NCBI RefSeq assembly: GCF_002165255.2
Contig: NZ_CP028561.1
Span: 1,736,001-1,800,000 of the forward strand
Direction of reading: 5' to 3'
Length of the DNA stretch: 64,000 bases
Source: Acinetobacter sp. WCHA45
GTDB lineage: Bacteria; Pseudomonadota; Gammaproteobacteria; Pseudomonadales; Moraxellaceae
Every line of letters starts with the position of its first letter. The first letter of the stretch is position 1. The notes below the pieces were generated by a model that saw only the letters and a list, made by a program, of their open reading frames with translations, had not been told where the DNA came from and made no database searches. Of this stretch, positions 48,677 to 56,988 are shown piece after piece. A program made the position numbers and the translations under genes.

Positions 48677-49555
48677 TTATTGAGCAGCAGCAGCTTGAGC
48701 AGCAGCAACTTCGTCAGCAAAGCTCATTTCAGCTTTCTTCTCAATACCTTCACCTACTTCGAAGCGAACGAATTGAGCTACAACTGTACCCGTTGCTTTT
48801 AATACGTCAGCAACTTTCTTGTCGTTATCGATAACATACATTTGACGATCAAGTGCAACTTCGTTCAAGTATTTCTCAACTGAACCAGTTACCATTTTCT
48901 CAACGATGTTTGCAGGCTTGCCTGATTCTAATGCTTTCGCTTCAGCAATTTCTTTCTCTTTAGCGATCAAGTCAGCAGAAACAGATTCAGCATTTACTGC
49001 AACTGGGTTGAACGCAGCAACGTGCATTGCAATACCTTTACCAGTGTCAGCATCACCTGTGTAAGAAACAACAACACCGATTTTTAAACCGTGCTTATAA
49101 ACAGCCAAGTTTTCGCCTTCAACGATTTGAGCACGACGAACTTGAATGTTTTCACCAATTTTTTGAACCAGTGCAACACGAGCTTCTTCTACAGTTGCGC
49201 CATCTTCAAGCTTAAGTTCAGCAATTTTTGCAGCATCAGTTTCATTTGCAGCAAGTGCAGCAGCAGCAACTTTATCAGAGAAGTTTTTGAAGTTTTCGTC
49301 TTTAGCAACGAAGTCAGTTTGACAGTTAACTTCAACAAGAATTGCTTTATTACCGTTTTGGATGATAGTGATCGCACCATCAGCAGCAATGTTACCTGCT
49401 TTTTTAGCAGCTTTTGCTTGACCTGATTTACGAAGGTTATCAATCGCAAGTTCAATGTCACCGCCTGCTTCTGTTAATGCTTTTTTGCATTCCATCATTG
49501 CAAGACCAGTACGGTCACGTAATTCTTTTACCATGCTTGCAGTAATTGCAGTCAT
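48677..49555 (-). CDS. tsf: Elongation factor Ts
   Basis: A 292-residue guanine-exchange factor that recycles EF-Tu-GDP. The N-terminal UBA-like part ([28 protein letters not shown]) and the core [10 protein letters not shown], the exchange-active contact, are intact; [13 protein letters not shown] follows. The length is normal for gammaproteobacteria. It lies downstream of rpsB with an attenuating hairpin between (49594-49627). Confidence 0.97.
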   Translation of the reverse strand: MTAITASMVKELRDRTGLAMMECKKALTEAGGDIELAIDNLRKSGQAKAAKKAGNIAADGAITIIQNGNKAILVEVNCQTDFVAKDENFKNFSDKVAAAALAANETDAAKIAELKLEDGATVEEARVALVQKIGENIQVRRAQIVEGENLAVYKHGLKIGVVVSYTGDADTGKGIAMHVAAFNPVAVNAESVSADLIAKEKEIAEAKALESGKPANIVEKMVTGSVEKYLNEVALDRQMYVIDNDKKVADVLKATGTVVAQFVRFEVGEGIEKKAEMSFADEVAAAQAAAAQ

Positions 49556-49593
49556 GTTGATCTCCTAAAATCGGTAGAAAATAAATCTGTTCA

Positions 49594-49627
49594 ACAAAAA
49601 CGGCCCAAAGAAACTCTGGACCGTTTG
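49594..49627 (-). terminator. Attenuator/terminator between rpsB and tsf
   Basis: On the minus strand AACGGTCC pairs with GGGCCGTT (8 bp, one G-T) around a 11-base loop, followed by a T-run. It sits 39 bases before the tsf ATG and probably sets the S2:EF-Ts ratio. Confidence 0.75.
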
Positions 49628-49691
49628 CAATCTCGACGCTTAATTTGCCACCATTACATGTCCAAAAATGACAAGCTTGCGTCAAACCGCA

Positions 49692-50444
49692 TTAAGCCTC
49701 AGAAGCATCTTTTGCAGCGTCATCGCCTTTAGCTTGTGCATTCGCTTGTGATTGAGCATATTCTTTACCAGCAAGAATTGCATTTGCCATAGCTGATGCA
49801 TATAAAGTTACTGCACGGATCGCATCGTCATTACCAGGAATAACATAATCAACGTTATCTGGGTTAGAGTTTGTATCAACGATACCGATTACAGGAATAC
49901 CTAAGTTTTTCGCTTCTTTGATTGCAATCGCTTCGTGATCAACGTCGATTACAAATAATGCGTCAGGTAAACCACCCATGTTTTTAACGCCGCCTAAAGC
50001 ACGTTCAAGTTTTTCCATCTCACGAGTACGCTCTAAAGCTTCACGTTTAGTAAGCTTAGCAAAAGTACCATCTTGAGATTGAGTTTGAAGATCTTTTAAA
50101 CGGTTGATAGATTGGCGAAGTGTTTTCCAGTTCGTCAACATACCACCTAACCAACGGTGATCTACATAAGGTTGACCAGCACGTTGAGCTTGTTCACGGA
50201 TGATGTTAGAAGCAGCACGTTTAGTACCAACGAACAATACTTTGTTCTTTTTGCTTGCAAGATTGTTAACAAAGTTCAAAGCATCATTTAACGCAGGAAC
50301 AGTGTGCTCAAGGTTGATGATGTGAATTTTGTTACGCGCGCCGAAAATATATTGACGCATTTTTGGGTTCCAAAAACGAGTTTGGTGACCAAAGTGTGCG
50401 CCTGCTTGAAGAAGGTCGCGCATGCTTACGTTGTAATCTGCCAT
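49692..50444 (-). CDS. rpsB: 30S ribosomal protein S2
   Basis: A 250-residue small-subunit protein with the family start [48 protein letters not shown] and [19 protein letters not shown]. The frame continues upstream to 50495, but the ATG at 50444 follows a ribosome site (AAGGTAAAGAAA) and gives the usual N-terminus. First gene of rpsB-tsf, divergent from map as in most proteobacteria. Confidence 0.97.
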   Translation of the reverse strand: MADYNVSMRDLLQAGAHFGHQTRFWNPKMRQYIFGARNKIHIINLEHTVPALNDALNFVNNLASKKNKVLFVGTKRAASNIIREQAQRAGQPYVDHRWLGGMLTNWKTLRQSINRLKDLQTQSQDGTFAKLTKREALERTREMEKLERALGGVKNMGGLPDALFVIDVDHEAIAIKEAKNLGIPVIGIVDTNSNPDNVDYVIPGNDDAIRAVTLYASAMANAILAGKEYAQSQANAQAKGDDAAKDASEA

Positions 50445-50454
50445 TTTCTTTACC

Positions 50455-50545
50455 TTAAAGTTTGGGTTAGGCCTCCATATATCCGCATTCTCCACCTATT
50501 GCTAGGCACCCAGAGTAATGTGTCGATATATGTGCGGATTTTTGA
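50455..50545 (-). promoter_or_regulatory. Structured rpsB leader
   Basis: On the minus strand the 5' region has ATCCGCA pairing with TGCGGAT and, inside, CCTA-GCAA-TAGG, with GTGGAGAATGC before the closing arm. In E. coli S2 represses its own operon through the rpsB leader. Whether this leader has the same fold is an inference from position and pairing. Confidence 0.45.
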
Positions 50546-50666
50546 TAACTATTCATCGGTTTTTCGCACAACTTTTATAAGCAAAATTGTCACGAAAAGC
50601 ATTTGATAAAATAGGCGGCTATTTATACCATAGACGTTTGCAAATTACCAAAAGTTTTTAGAGATC

Positions 50667-51491
50667 ATGAACACGACTTATACAGCTCCTCGTCGATTAA
50701 TCAAAACGCCCGAAGAAATTGAAAAGATGCGTGTTGCAGGAAAACTGGCGGCTGAAATTTTAGACATGATTAAGCCGTATATTAAAGCAGGCGTAAATAC
50801 CTTAGAACTTGATACAATTTGTCGTAATCACATTGAAAATGTACAACAAGCAATTCCAGCATGTGTTGGCTATGGCGCTGCACCTGGTCGTCCAGCATTT
50901 CAACATTCGATTTGTACTTCAGTTAACCATGTCGTTTGTCATGGTATTCCCTCTGAAAGTAAAGTTTTAAAAAATGGTGATATTCTCAATATTGATGTCA
51001 CTGTCATTAAAGATGGTTATCACGGCGATACCAACATGATGTATATCGTCGGTGGAGAGACTTCTATTCTTGCAAATCGTCTCTGCCAAGTTGCACAAGA
51101 AGCCATGTATCGTGGTATGGCTACGGTTAAACACGGCTCTTATCTTGGCGATATTGGACATGCAATCCAACAATATGTTGAGTCTGAACGTTTTAGTGTT
51201 GTGCGTGAATATTGTGGTCATGGTATTGGCAATGTTTTCCATGATGAACCACAAGTTTTACACTATGGTCAGAAAGGTACGGGTATGCGCTTAGAAGCAG
51301 GCATGACGTTTACGATTGAGCCAATGGTCAATGCAGGGGTTTGGCAAACAAAACTTTTAGGTGACAAATGGACTGTGGTTACTAAAGACCACAAGCTTTC
51401 AGCTCAATATGAACATACCATTTTGGTAACAGAAACAGGCATCGAAGTACTTACTGCTCGCCCTGAAGAAGATTTATCTCGTTTTATGTAA
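50667..51491 (+). CDS. map: Methionine aminopeptidase, type I
   Basis: A 274-residue dinuclear-metal enzyme that removes the initiator Met from new proteins. Metal ligands: the Asp of ILNIDVTV, the Asp of YHGDTNMM, the His of EYCGHGIG, the Glu of FTIEPMVN and the Glu of QYEHTILV, all present; the substrate His is in VCHGIP. The length matches type Ia enzymes. It is divergent from rpsB, the usual arrangement, and followed by a terminator. Confidence 0.97.
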   Translation: MNTTYTAPRRLIKTPEEIEKMRVAGKLAAEILDMIKPYIKAGVNTLELDTICRNHIENVQQAIPACVGYGAAPGRPAFQHSICTSVNHVVCHGIPSESKVLKNGDILNIDVTVIKDGYHGDTNMMYIVGGETSILANRLCQVAQEAMYRGMATVKHGSYLGDIGHAIQQYVESERFSVVREYCGHGIGNVFHDEPQVLHYGQKGTGMRLEAGMTFTIEPMVNAGVWQTKLLGDKWTVVTKDHKLSAQYEHTILVTETGIEVLTARPEEDLSRFM

Positions 51492-51506
51492 TTTATTTCG
51501 TTAAAG

Positions 51507-51531
51507 AAAAGCTACTTCGGTAGCTTTTTTT
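51507..51531 (+). terminator. Terminator after map
   Basis: AAAAGCTAC and GTAGCTTTT form a perfect 9-bp stem with a TTCG loop and a T-run. Confidence 0.92.
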
Positions 51532-51685
51532 CATATTCATAATTTCTTCATTAATTCATCTAAATCAAACAAAAGTCTTCATAAGCATAACAATTATAAA
51601 TTCTATCTATACAAATTCTGCATAAAAAAACGTTATGGTGAGCGCAAGAAAAATCCTTACAAACTTTAGGACATGGAGTCCCAAG

Positions 51686-52831
51686 ATGATGAAGAAGTCA
51701 TTTGCATGCCTGATTACAACAGGTTTATGTGCCCTTCCTACACTTACTTTTGCAGATTCACCATATTTTAGCCTCAAAGATGGAGATGGGTTTAAGCGCT
51801 TCTCTATTTCAGCTGGTCCCCTATATGTAAAACCAACGGGTAAAGGACAACCTATACGTGTAAATACCTCTGTTGCAGAGGGAACCAAAACCAAAGTTGG
51901 AGATGTCAAAGGCGATTCTGTATTAGACGCGATTGATGAATCACAACCAGAAGCTACAGCTAAAAAAGCTATATTAAAAGGCGTTCTTGATCTAGAAAGA
52001 CATACACTCCTTAATTTGGGTAAAGAAGGTATTGTCTCTTATAAAGGTGATGATGGAGCACAGTACCTCAGAGCGAGCACTGCAGGTACAGCAGAAATCA
52101 ATGGTTTATCTTCATGGGAAAATCAAGGTACAGGTCTTGAAGCCGATGATGTTCTAACCTTAGGGATCATGACAAGTTATCATTTTACAGATAATCTGTC
52201 GTTGGAAGTTAAAGCTGGTATCCCTCCTAAAGTAGATATTCAAGGTAAAGGAAAAATTTATGCACCTTTAACAGGGATCGCTACTCCAGAAGGATTAGGT
52301 GTAGTAGTTGGTGATCTTCCATTAAAGAAAGATATTTTCATTACGGACTTAGAAGCCCATAAAAAGACATCTTCCGCACGTGCTTGGACACCTGCATTCG
52401 AACTCCAATACCGCTTTGGAAAAACCGGTATAAATAAATTTAGACCATATGTTGGTTTAGGGCTCATGTATGCTTACTTCAGTGAACTAGAAATGAACCC
52501 AGACTTGGAAAAAGATCTTGTCAATGCTGGTCATATGATTGTCAATATTAAAGACGGTAAAGCTGGCGCAGCTCTAGACCAGAAAAAAAGCTCAGGAAAT
52601 CCAAAAGTTAAGTTAGATGCTTCAGATACTTTTGCTCCTGTAGCAACGGTTGGTTTTACCTATGATTTTAATGAAAAATGGTACGCTGTAGGCTCTGTAT
52701 CTTATGCTCACTTAAGTACTGATGCTACTATTACTGTGAATGATTCAAAATATGGGGAATTAATTAAAGCCAAAGCAGATATCGAAATTAATCCTATTTT
52801 AGGTTATGCAGGTATCGGCTACCGTTTCTAA
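51686..52831 (+). CDS. OmpW-family outer-membrane protein, enlarged form
   Basis: A 381-residue outer-membrane protein. Signal peptide about 1-23 (KKSFACLITTGLCALPTLTFA). The second half has OmpW features: KFRPYVGLGLMYAYF-like FRPYVGLGLMYAYF, APVATVGFTYDFNEKWYAVG and the terminal NPILGYAGIGYRF with the C-terminal Phe needed for barrel assembly. Typical OmpW has about 210 residues and 8 strands; here about 150 more residues, mainly in the first half, suggest long loops or extra strands. GGAG lies 7 bases before the ATG at 51686. Its terminator was split by the insertion sequence that follows. Confidence 0.78.
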   Translation: MMKKSFACLITTGLCALPTLTFADSPYFSLKDGDGFKRFSISAGPLYVKPTGKGQPIRVNTSVAEGTKTKVGDVKGDSVLDAIDESQPEATAKKAILKGVLDLERHTLLNLGKEGIVSYKGDDGAQYLRASTAGTAEINGLSSWENQGTGLEADDVLTLGIMTSYHFTDNLSLEVKAGIPPKVDIQGKGKIYAPLTGIATPEGLGVVVGDLPLKKDIFITDLEAHKKTSSARAWTPAFELQYRFGKTGINKFRPYVGLGLMYAYFSELEMNPDLEKDLVNAGHMIVNIKDGKAGAALDQKKSSGNPKVKLDASDTFAPVATVGFTYDFNEKWYAVGSVSYAHLSTDATITVNDSKYGELIKAKADIEINPILGYAGIGYRF

Positions 52832-52846
52832 TCTTTTCTTTTTATC

Positions 52847-52861
52847 AAAGCAGCTTCGGCT
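52847..52861 (+). terminator. Left half of the ompW-like terminator, split by the IS4-family element
   Basis: AAAGCAGC-TTCG-GCT ends here at the IS border; the missing end, GC plus seven T, is found at 55192-55200 after the right copy of the 9-base target repeat. Joined, they make an 8-bp stem with TTCG loop and T-run, a perfect terminator. Confidence 0.85.
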
Positions 52862-53748
52862 CACTACTGTCCCATAGTTTGCTTTAAATAAAAAAAACCT
52901 GAGTCTAAATAGTTAAAATATGAGTGCAAACAAACACTTTAACTATAAAGGACTCAGGTTTTGTCACATCAGAATACCGTATTTCATCAATTACTCAAAC
53001 CCATTCTAAGACAAGATTTTGAACGTCTGGCTAAACTGCACCACTCTGGGCAAAAATTAAGATCAGCCACCCGCTGGGATCAGTTTGTTGCCATATTGAT
53101 GTCCCAACTTTCTTGTCGGCAAAGCTTAAGAGACATTCAATCCAATCTCGAATCCCAGCAGGAAAAGCTCTATCATCTTGGCGCGAAGAGAATTGCGCGA
53201 AGCACCTTAGCAAGACTCAACGAAGAACAGCCCGCCAGCCTGTATCAGCAATTGTTCACACAGCTGCTTCAGCGCTGTGAAAACTCTAAAACTGCACATA
53301 AATTTAGATTCAAAAATCCGCTGTATTCACTAGATGCCAGTCATATTGATCTTTCACTGTCATTGTGCGCATGGGCAAAAGTGCATGAATCCAAAGCCAG
53401 TATTAAACTCAGTGTTGGCTTAAATCACAGCAATACCATTCCTGAATTTGTAGCGCTTGGGGATGGTATTGAAAATGATATGGTGCAAGGCAGAGCATTT
53501 AAATTTCCTGCTGGCAGCATTATCGTCTTTGATAAAGGATATGTTGATTATCAATGGTTTGCTCAGTTGACACTTCAGAACGTCAGCTTTGTAACCCGGC
53601 TACGCCCAAAGACAGTTTATCAAGTTAAATCAAGCCGCAGCGTATTAGAGACTAAAGGGATTATTGCGGATGAATGTATTGAATTGAGCAGTGCGCATGC
53701 CAAGAAAAGAGGCGCACCTGAATTATTAAGACGTATAGAGTTTTATGA

Positions 53749-54787
53749 GGCTTTGTTGCACAAACCTATCTGTACAGGCTTTTTCATCGATATAATTTTC
53801 AAATGAAGAAGCCTACACACAAAATCTACCGCACAAGCAATTGGCCCGCATATAACCGAGCACTCATGAGTCGCGGAAATATTACCATTTGGTTTGATCC
53901 TGCTACGCAATGGTATGCGCCATCAAAAGGCAAACAAGGGCGAAATCAAACCTACTCCGACGCAGCCATCCAATGCTGCTTAATGATTAAATCCTTATTC
54001 CGTCTGTCTTTACGTATGGTCACTGGCTTTGTGCAAAGTCTGATTAAACTTTGCGGATTAAATTGGATAGCTCCAGATTACACCACGCTTTGTAGAAGAC
54101 AAAAGCATATTGATATTGTAATCAGCTACCAAAAAAGTAGCGATGGGCTGCATCTACTCATGGACTCTACAGGCATGAAGTTTCTAGGTGAGGGCGAATG
54201 GAAACGCAAGAAACATGGACCTGAATATCGTCGCCAATGGCGTAAACTTCATATTGGTATAGATGCCAAAACCCTACAAATACGAGCAGTTCAGCTCACA
54301 ACCAATAATGTCAGTGATTCACAGGTGCTTGGTGATTTACTTAATCAGATTCCACAAGATGAGCGGATTGACTCTGTTTATACCGATGGAGCTTATGACA
54401 CCAAGCAATGCCGTCAGGTCATTGCAGATCGGCAAGCGCATGCGGTGATTCCACCTAGAAAAAATGCGAAACCATGGAAAGATACAAAGAGTAGCTCGCT
54501 AGAGCGAAATGAATTACTTCGAACAATTAAACGTTTAGGCAGGACACTATGGAAAAAATGGTCAGGCTATCATCGGCGAAGTTTGGTTGAAACTAAGATG
54601 CATTGCATCAAATTATTAGGAGATAAACTCAGTGCAAGGAGTTTTGATAGCCAAGTGAATGAAATCCATGCACGTGTAGCAGTCCTTAACAGATTTACGG
54701 AATTAGGTCGACCACTTACCCAAGTTACGCCTTAAATTTGGCTCAATTAGGGGCGCTTTGCATTTCAAATCTTTGTGCAACAAAGCC
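53749..54787 (+). mobile_element. IS5-family (IS903-group) insertion sequence, IS17-like
   Basis: A complete 1,039-base element with perfect 16-base terminal inverted repeats (GGCTTTGTTGCACAAA at 53749 and its complement ending at 54787) and a 9-base direct repeat GTTTTATGA (53740-53748 and 54788-54796). The repeat size and ends are typical of the IS903 group. Both repeats are unchanged, so the insertion is recent and looks autonomous. The IS17 likeness rests on recalled length and ends; the name needs a search. Confidence 0.93.
53803..54735 (+). CDS. IS5-family transposase (IS903 group)
   Basis: A 310-residue DDE transposase, apparently intact. Opens MKKPTHKIYRTSNWPAYN; DDE residues lie in LLMDSTGMKF (first Asp), VYTDGAYDT (second Asp) and RSLVETKMHCIKLLG (Glu, with the family Y-(2)-R-(3)-E-(6)-K spacing from YHRRSLVE). 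It is inside the IS from 53749 to 54787. It runs in the same direction as the outer transposase. Confidence 0.94.
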   Translation: MKKPTHKIYRTSNWPAYNRALMSRGNITIWFDPATQWYAPSKGKQGRNQTYSDAAIQCCLMIKSLFRLSLRMVTGFVQSLIKLCGLNWIAPDYTTLCRRQKHIDIVISYQKSSDGLHLLMDSTGMKFLGEGEWKRKKHGPEYRRQWRKLHIGIDAKTLQIRAVQLTTNNVSDSQVLGDLLNQIPQDERIDSVYTDGAYDTKQCRQVIADRQAHAVIPPRKNAKPWKDTKSSSLERNELLRTIKRLGRTLWKKWSGYHRRSLVETKMHCIKLLGDKLSARSFDSQVNEIHARVAVLNRFTELGRPLTQVTP

Positions 54788-55200
54788 GTTTTATGATACA
54801 GATAAGAAAAGAACATTCGAATTTCTGAGCAACAACTTTCATCTGGCAGCATCCACCATTGCTGCAATTTATAAAGATCGCTGGAAGATTGAGTTATTCT
54901 TTAAAGCCATCAAGCAGAATTTAAAACTGAAGTCATTTCTAGGTCGAAGCCGCAATGCGATACAAACGCAAATATGGATTGCATTAATTGCCTATTTGCT
55001 GGTGAACTTCGCTAAACACATGGCACAAGAAGGATGGAGTGTTCAGCGTTTACTGAGAATTATTCAGGTCAATTTATTTGAAAGGAAACTTTTAAGGTCA
55101 CTCTTTGTGCCTGATAAAAAATGGCGAAAACAAGAAGAACCTCAATTGAGGTTCTTCTTGTGATATTTGTGGGACAGCAGTGGCTTCGGCTGCTTTTTTT

Positions 55201-55402
55201 CGATCGCTATGTTTTTAATCAAACTGTATAAAAATGATGCACCATTTAAAAACAACTCATTCAATATTGCCTTACAGTTGCTATCACATTTCCTGTTTTT
55301 AAAATTTAAGCAACTGCCCACTCGGAATCTATAACAATAGAATAATTAATTTTCGCGATTTAAATTAGAATTTTAAATTGTTCTTTTGGTTAAATATTTT
55401 TA
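55201..55402. other. AT-rich region between the IS and the nitrate transporter promoter
   Basis: About 200 bases with no ORF. TGCACCA at 55238-55244 matches one half of an NtrC site (TGCAC...GTGCA type), but I cannot find the other half. Confidence 0.4.
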
Positions 55403-55420
55403 TTGGCACATCCCTTGCAT
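55403..55420 (+). promoter_or_regulatory. Sigma-54 promoter of the nitrate transporter gene
   Basis: TTGGCACATCCCTTGCAT contains GG and GC exactly 10 bases apart and matches TGGCACG-N4-TTGCW in all but one position. Transcription would begin near 55430, about 120 bases before the transporter ATG. This implies RpoN and an activator such as NtrC. Confidence 0.85.
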
Positions 55421-55460
55421 ACTTCATAACATACAGAATCAATGTCGATTCAAAAAAATT

Positions 55461-55518
55461 TGTTGACGGCCAACGATGTCCGTTCTGTTCGATGTGCTCT
55501 CGCAAATATTGCGAAGCA
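55461..55518 (+). promoter_or_regulatory. Two hairpins in the leader of the nitrate transporter gene
   Basis: Hairpin 1: ACGGCC (55466-55471) with GTCCGT (55478-55483), one mismatch, around the six-base loop AACGAT. Hairpin 2: TGCT-C-TCGCAA (55495-55505) with TTGCGA-AGCA (55509-55518) around ATA. No T-run follows. A six-base loop with A at 1 and G at 4 recalls ANTAR (NasR/NasT) target hairpins, but the second required loop is absent. Confidence 0.35.
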
Positions 55519-55550
55519 AAAATTAATAACGTTCAGTTCAGGAGAAGGCT

Positions 55551-56900
55551 ATGTCTTCAAATATGAATTTAGATGCAAAAAAAGCAACTGAAATAAAATT
55601 ATTTAGCTTTTCAACGCCTGCCATGCGTGCTTTTCATATGACTTGGCTCGCATTCTTTGTATGTTTCTTCGCTTGGTTTGCTTGTGCACCCTTAATGCCA
55701 GTCATCAAAGGTGAATTTAATCTAACCAAAGACCAAATCGCAAACATCAATATCGCTGCGGTTGCAATCACAATTCTGATCCGACTCATTGTTGGCCCAC
55801 TCTGTGACAAGTATGGACCACGCAAAACCTACACTGCTCTTCTCATTGTTGGCAGTATCCCTGTTTTCGGTGTTGCAGCAGCAAATACTTATGAATCGTT
55901 CTTGTTTTTCCGTCTCTTGATTGGTGCTATTGGTGCAAGCTTCGTCATCACCCAGTATCACACCAGTGTCATGTTTGCCCCGAATGTTGTCGGCACAGCC
56001 AATGCGGCTTCTGCAGGTTGGGGAAATGCGGGTGGAGGTGCAACACAAGCAATCATGCCATTAATTCTCGGTGCAATTGTGATGTTTGGCGTTGAACAAG
56101 CAATGGGTTGGAGAATTGCGTTGCTTGTACCTGGCATTATGATGGTAATTGTTGGTGTACTTTATTGGAAACTTACACAAGACTGTCCACAAGGAGATTT
56201 CAAAGAATTACGCGCAAACGGTGTTGAAGTTGGTAGCGGTAAAAAAGGTGGTGTTGCTATCTTAATGCAAGCTGCTCGTAACTATCGTGTTTGGATTCTA
56301 TTTGTTTCTTACGCAGCATGTTTCGGTATCGAAATCTTCATTCATAACATTGCGGCAATGTACTATGTTGACCACTTCAACATGGGTTTAAAAGAAGCAG
56401 GTTTAACTGCGGGTATCTTTGGTCTACTTGCCTTATTCGCTCGTGCTTTAGGTGGAATTGTTTCAGATAAAGTTGCGATTTCAAAAGGTTTAGATGGTCG
56501 TACAAAAGTATTATTTATTCTTATCTTATGTGAAGGCTTGTTCCTCATTCTCTTCTCACAAATGAATACTGTAGCTCTTGCTATTATTAGTATGACTGTC
56601 TTCGCGCTATTCACGCATATGTCTTGTGGAGCAACTTATGCTTTAGTTCCTTTCATTGACCGTAATGCACTTGGTGGTGTGGCGGGCATTATTGGGGCTG
56701 GTGGTAATGTTGGTGCGGTTGCAGCAGGCTTCCTACTTAAAGGCTTACTAGATGTTCAAACTTGCCTCATGATTTTAGGTGGTCTTGTAACTGTGGCCGC
56801 TTTCGGTGTCATTCTCATCCGCTTCTCTGTAGAACATAAAACGAAAGAACAACAACTGTTTGACCAAGCTATGCTTGAACGCAACTCTATCACCTCTTAA
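55551..56900 (+). CDS. NarK/NasA-type nitrate/nitrite transporter (MFS)
   Basis: A 449-residue, 12-helix inner-membrane transporter of the nitrate/nitrite porter family. Signature blocks: MTWLAFFVCFFAWFACAPLMP (helix 1), RLIVGPLCDKYGPRKTY (loop 2-3), GASFVITQYHTSVMFAPNVVGTANA and the nitrate signature AGWGNAGGGATQAIMPL, with the matching second one near GGVAGIIGAGGNVGAVAAGF. The Arg residues of helices 2 and 8 that bind nitrate are probably those in RLIV and ALFARALGG. GGAGAAGG lies 4-5 bases before the ATG. A sigma-54 promoter upstream fits nitrogen-limitation control, so an assimilatory role is likely. Confidence 0.92.
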   Translation: MSSNMNLDAKKATEIKLFSFSTPAMRAFHMTWLAFFVCFFAWFACAPLMPVIKGEFNLTKDQIANINIAAVAITILIRLIVGPLCDKYGPRKTYTALLIVGSIPVFGVAAANTYESFLFFRLLIGAIGASFVITQYHTSVMFAPNVVGTANAASAGWGNAGGGATQAIMPLILGAIVMFGVEQAMGWRIALLVPGIMMVIVGVLYWKLTQDCPQGDFKELRANGVEVGSGKKGGVAILMQAARNYRVWILFVSYAACFGIEIFIHNIAAMYYVDHFNMGLKEAGLTAGIFGLLALFARALGGIVSDKVAISKGLDGRTKVLFILILCEGLFLILFSQMNTVALAIISMTVFALFTHMSCGATYALVPFIDRNALGGVAGIIGAGGNVGAVAAGFLLKGLLDVQTCLMILGGLVTVAAFGVILIRFSVEHKTKEQQLFDQAMLERNSITS

Positions 56901-56988
56901 TCACCATTCACTTAGTGCGGGGAAACTTACCTTTCCCCTGCACAATCAAAATTAAATCCAGAAATTATAATCTCTCAGGGGTCTCAAT

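Larger units (their letters stand above)
52961..55163 (+). pseudogene. IS4-family transposase, disrupted by an IS5-family insertion
   Basis: The 5' part (52961-53748) has the DDE motifs YSLDASHIDL and IVFDKGYVDYQWF; the 3' part (54797-55163) has YKDRWKIELFFKAIKQNLKL, the YREK-like region with the catalytic Glu. Removing the inner IS and one repeat copy joins them in frame (FYD-TDKKRTF) to a 384-residue transposase with no other lesion. The start is TTG at 52961 with AAGGA 8 bases before it; no in-frame ATG lies upstream before a stop. Confidence 0.9.
52862..55182 (+). mobile_element. IS4-family insertion sequence, interrupted by a second IS
   Basis: Terminal inverted repeats: left CACTACTGTCCCATAG at 52862 and right CACTGCTGTCCCACAA read from 55182 inward (about 13 of 16 match). 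A 9-base direct repeat GCTTCGGCT flanks it (52853-52861 and 55183-55191). Without the inner IS and its one repeat copy it is 1,273 bases. The 5' end holds a long hairpin (52894-52905 with 52951-52962, plus an inner 9-bp stem at 52909-52917/52938-52946) that covers the transposase ribosome site. The 3' end holds a 12-bp perfect hairpin (55132-55159). Unable to move by itself, though possibly mobilised in trans. Confidence 0.92.

Noticed and set aside
55461..55518. Full ANTAR/NasR antitermination leader for the nitrate transporter
   Set aside because: Only one hairpin has the six-base AxxGxx loop, and no terminator with T-run follows. Kept only as a weak note in the leader entry.
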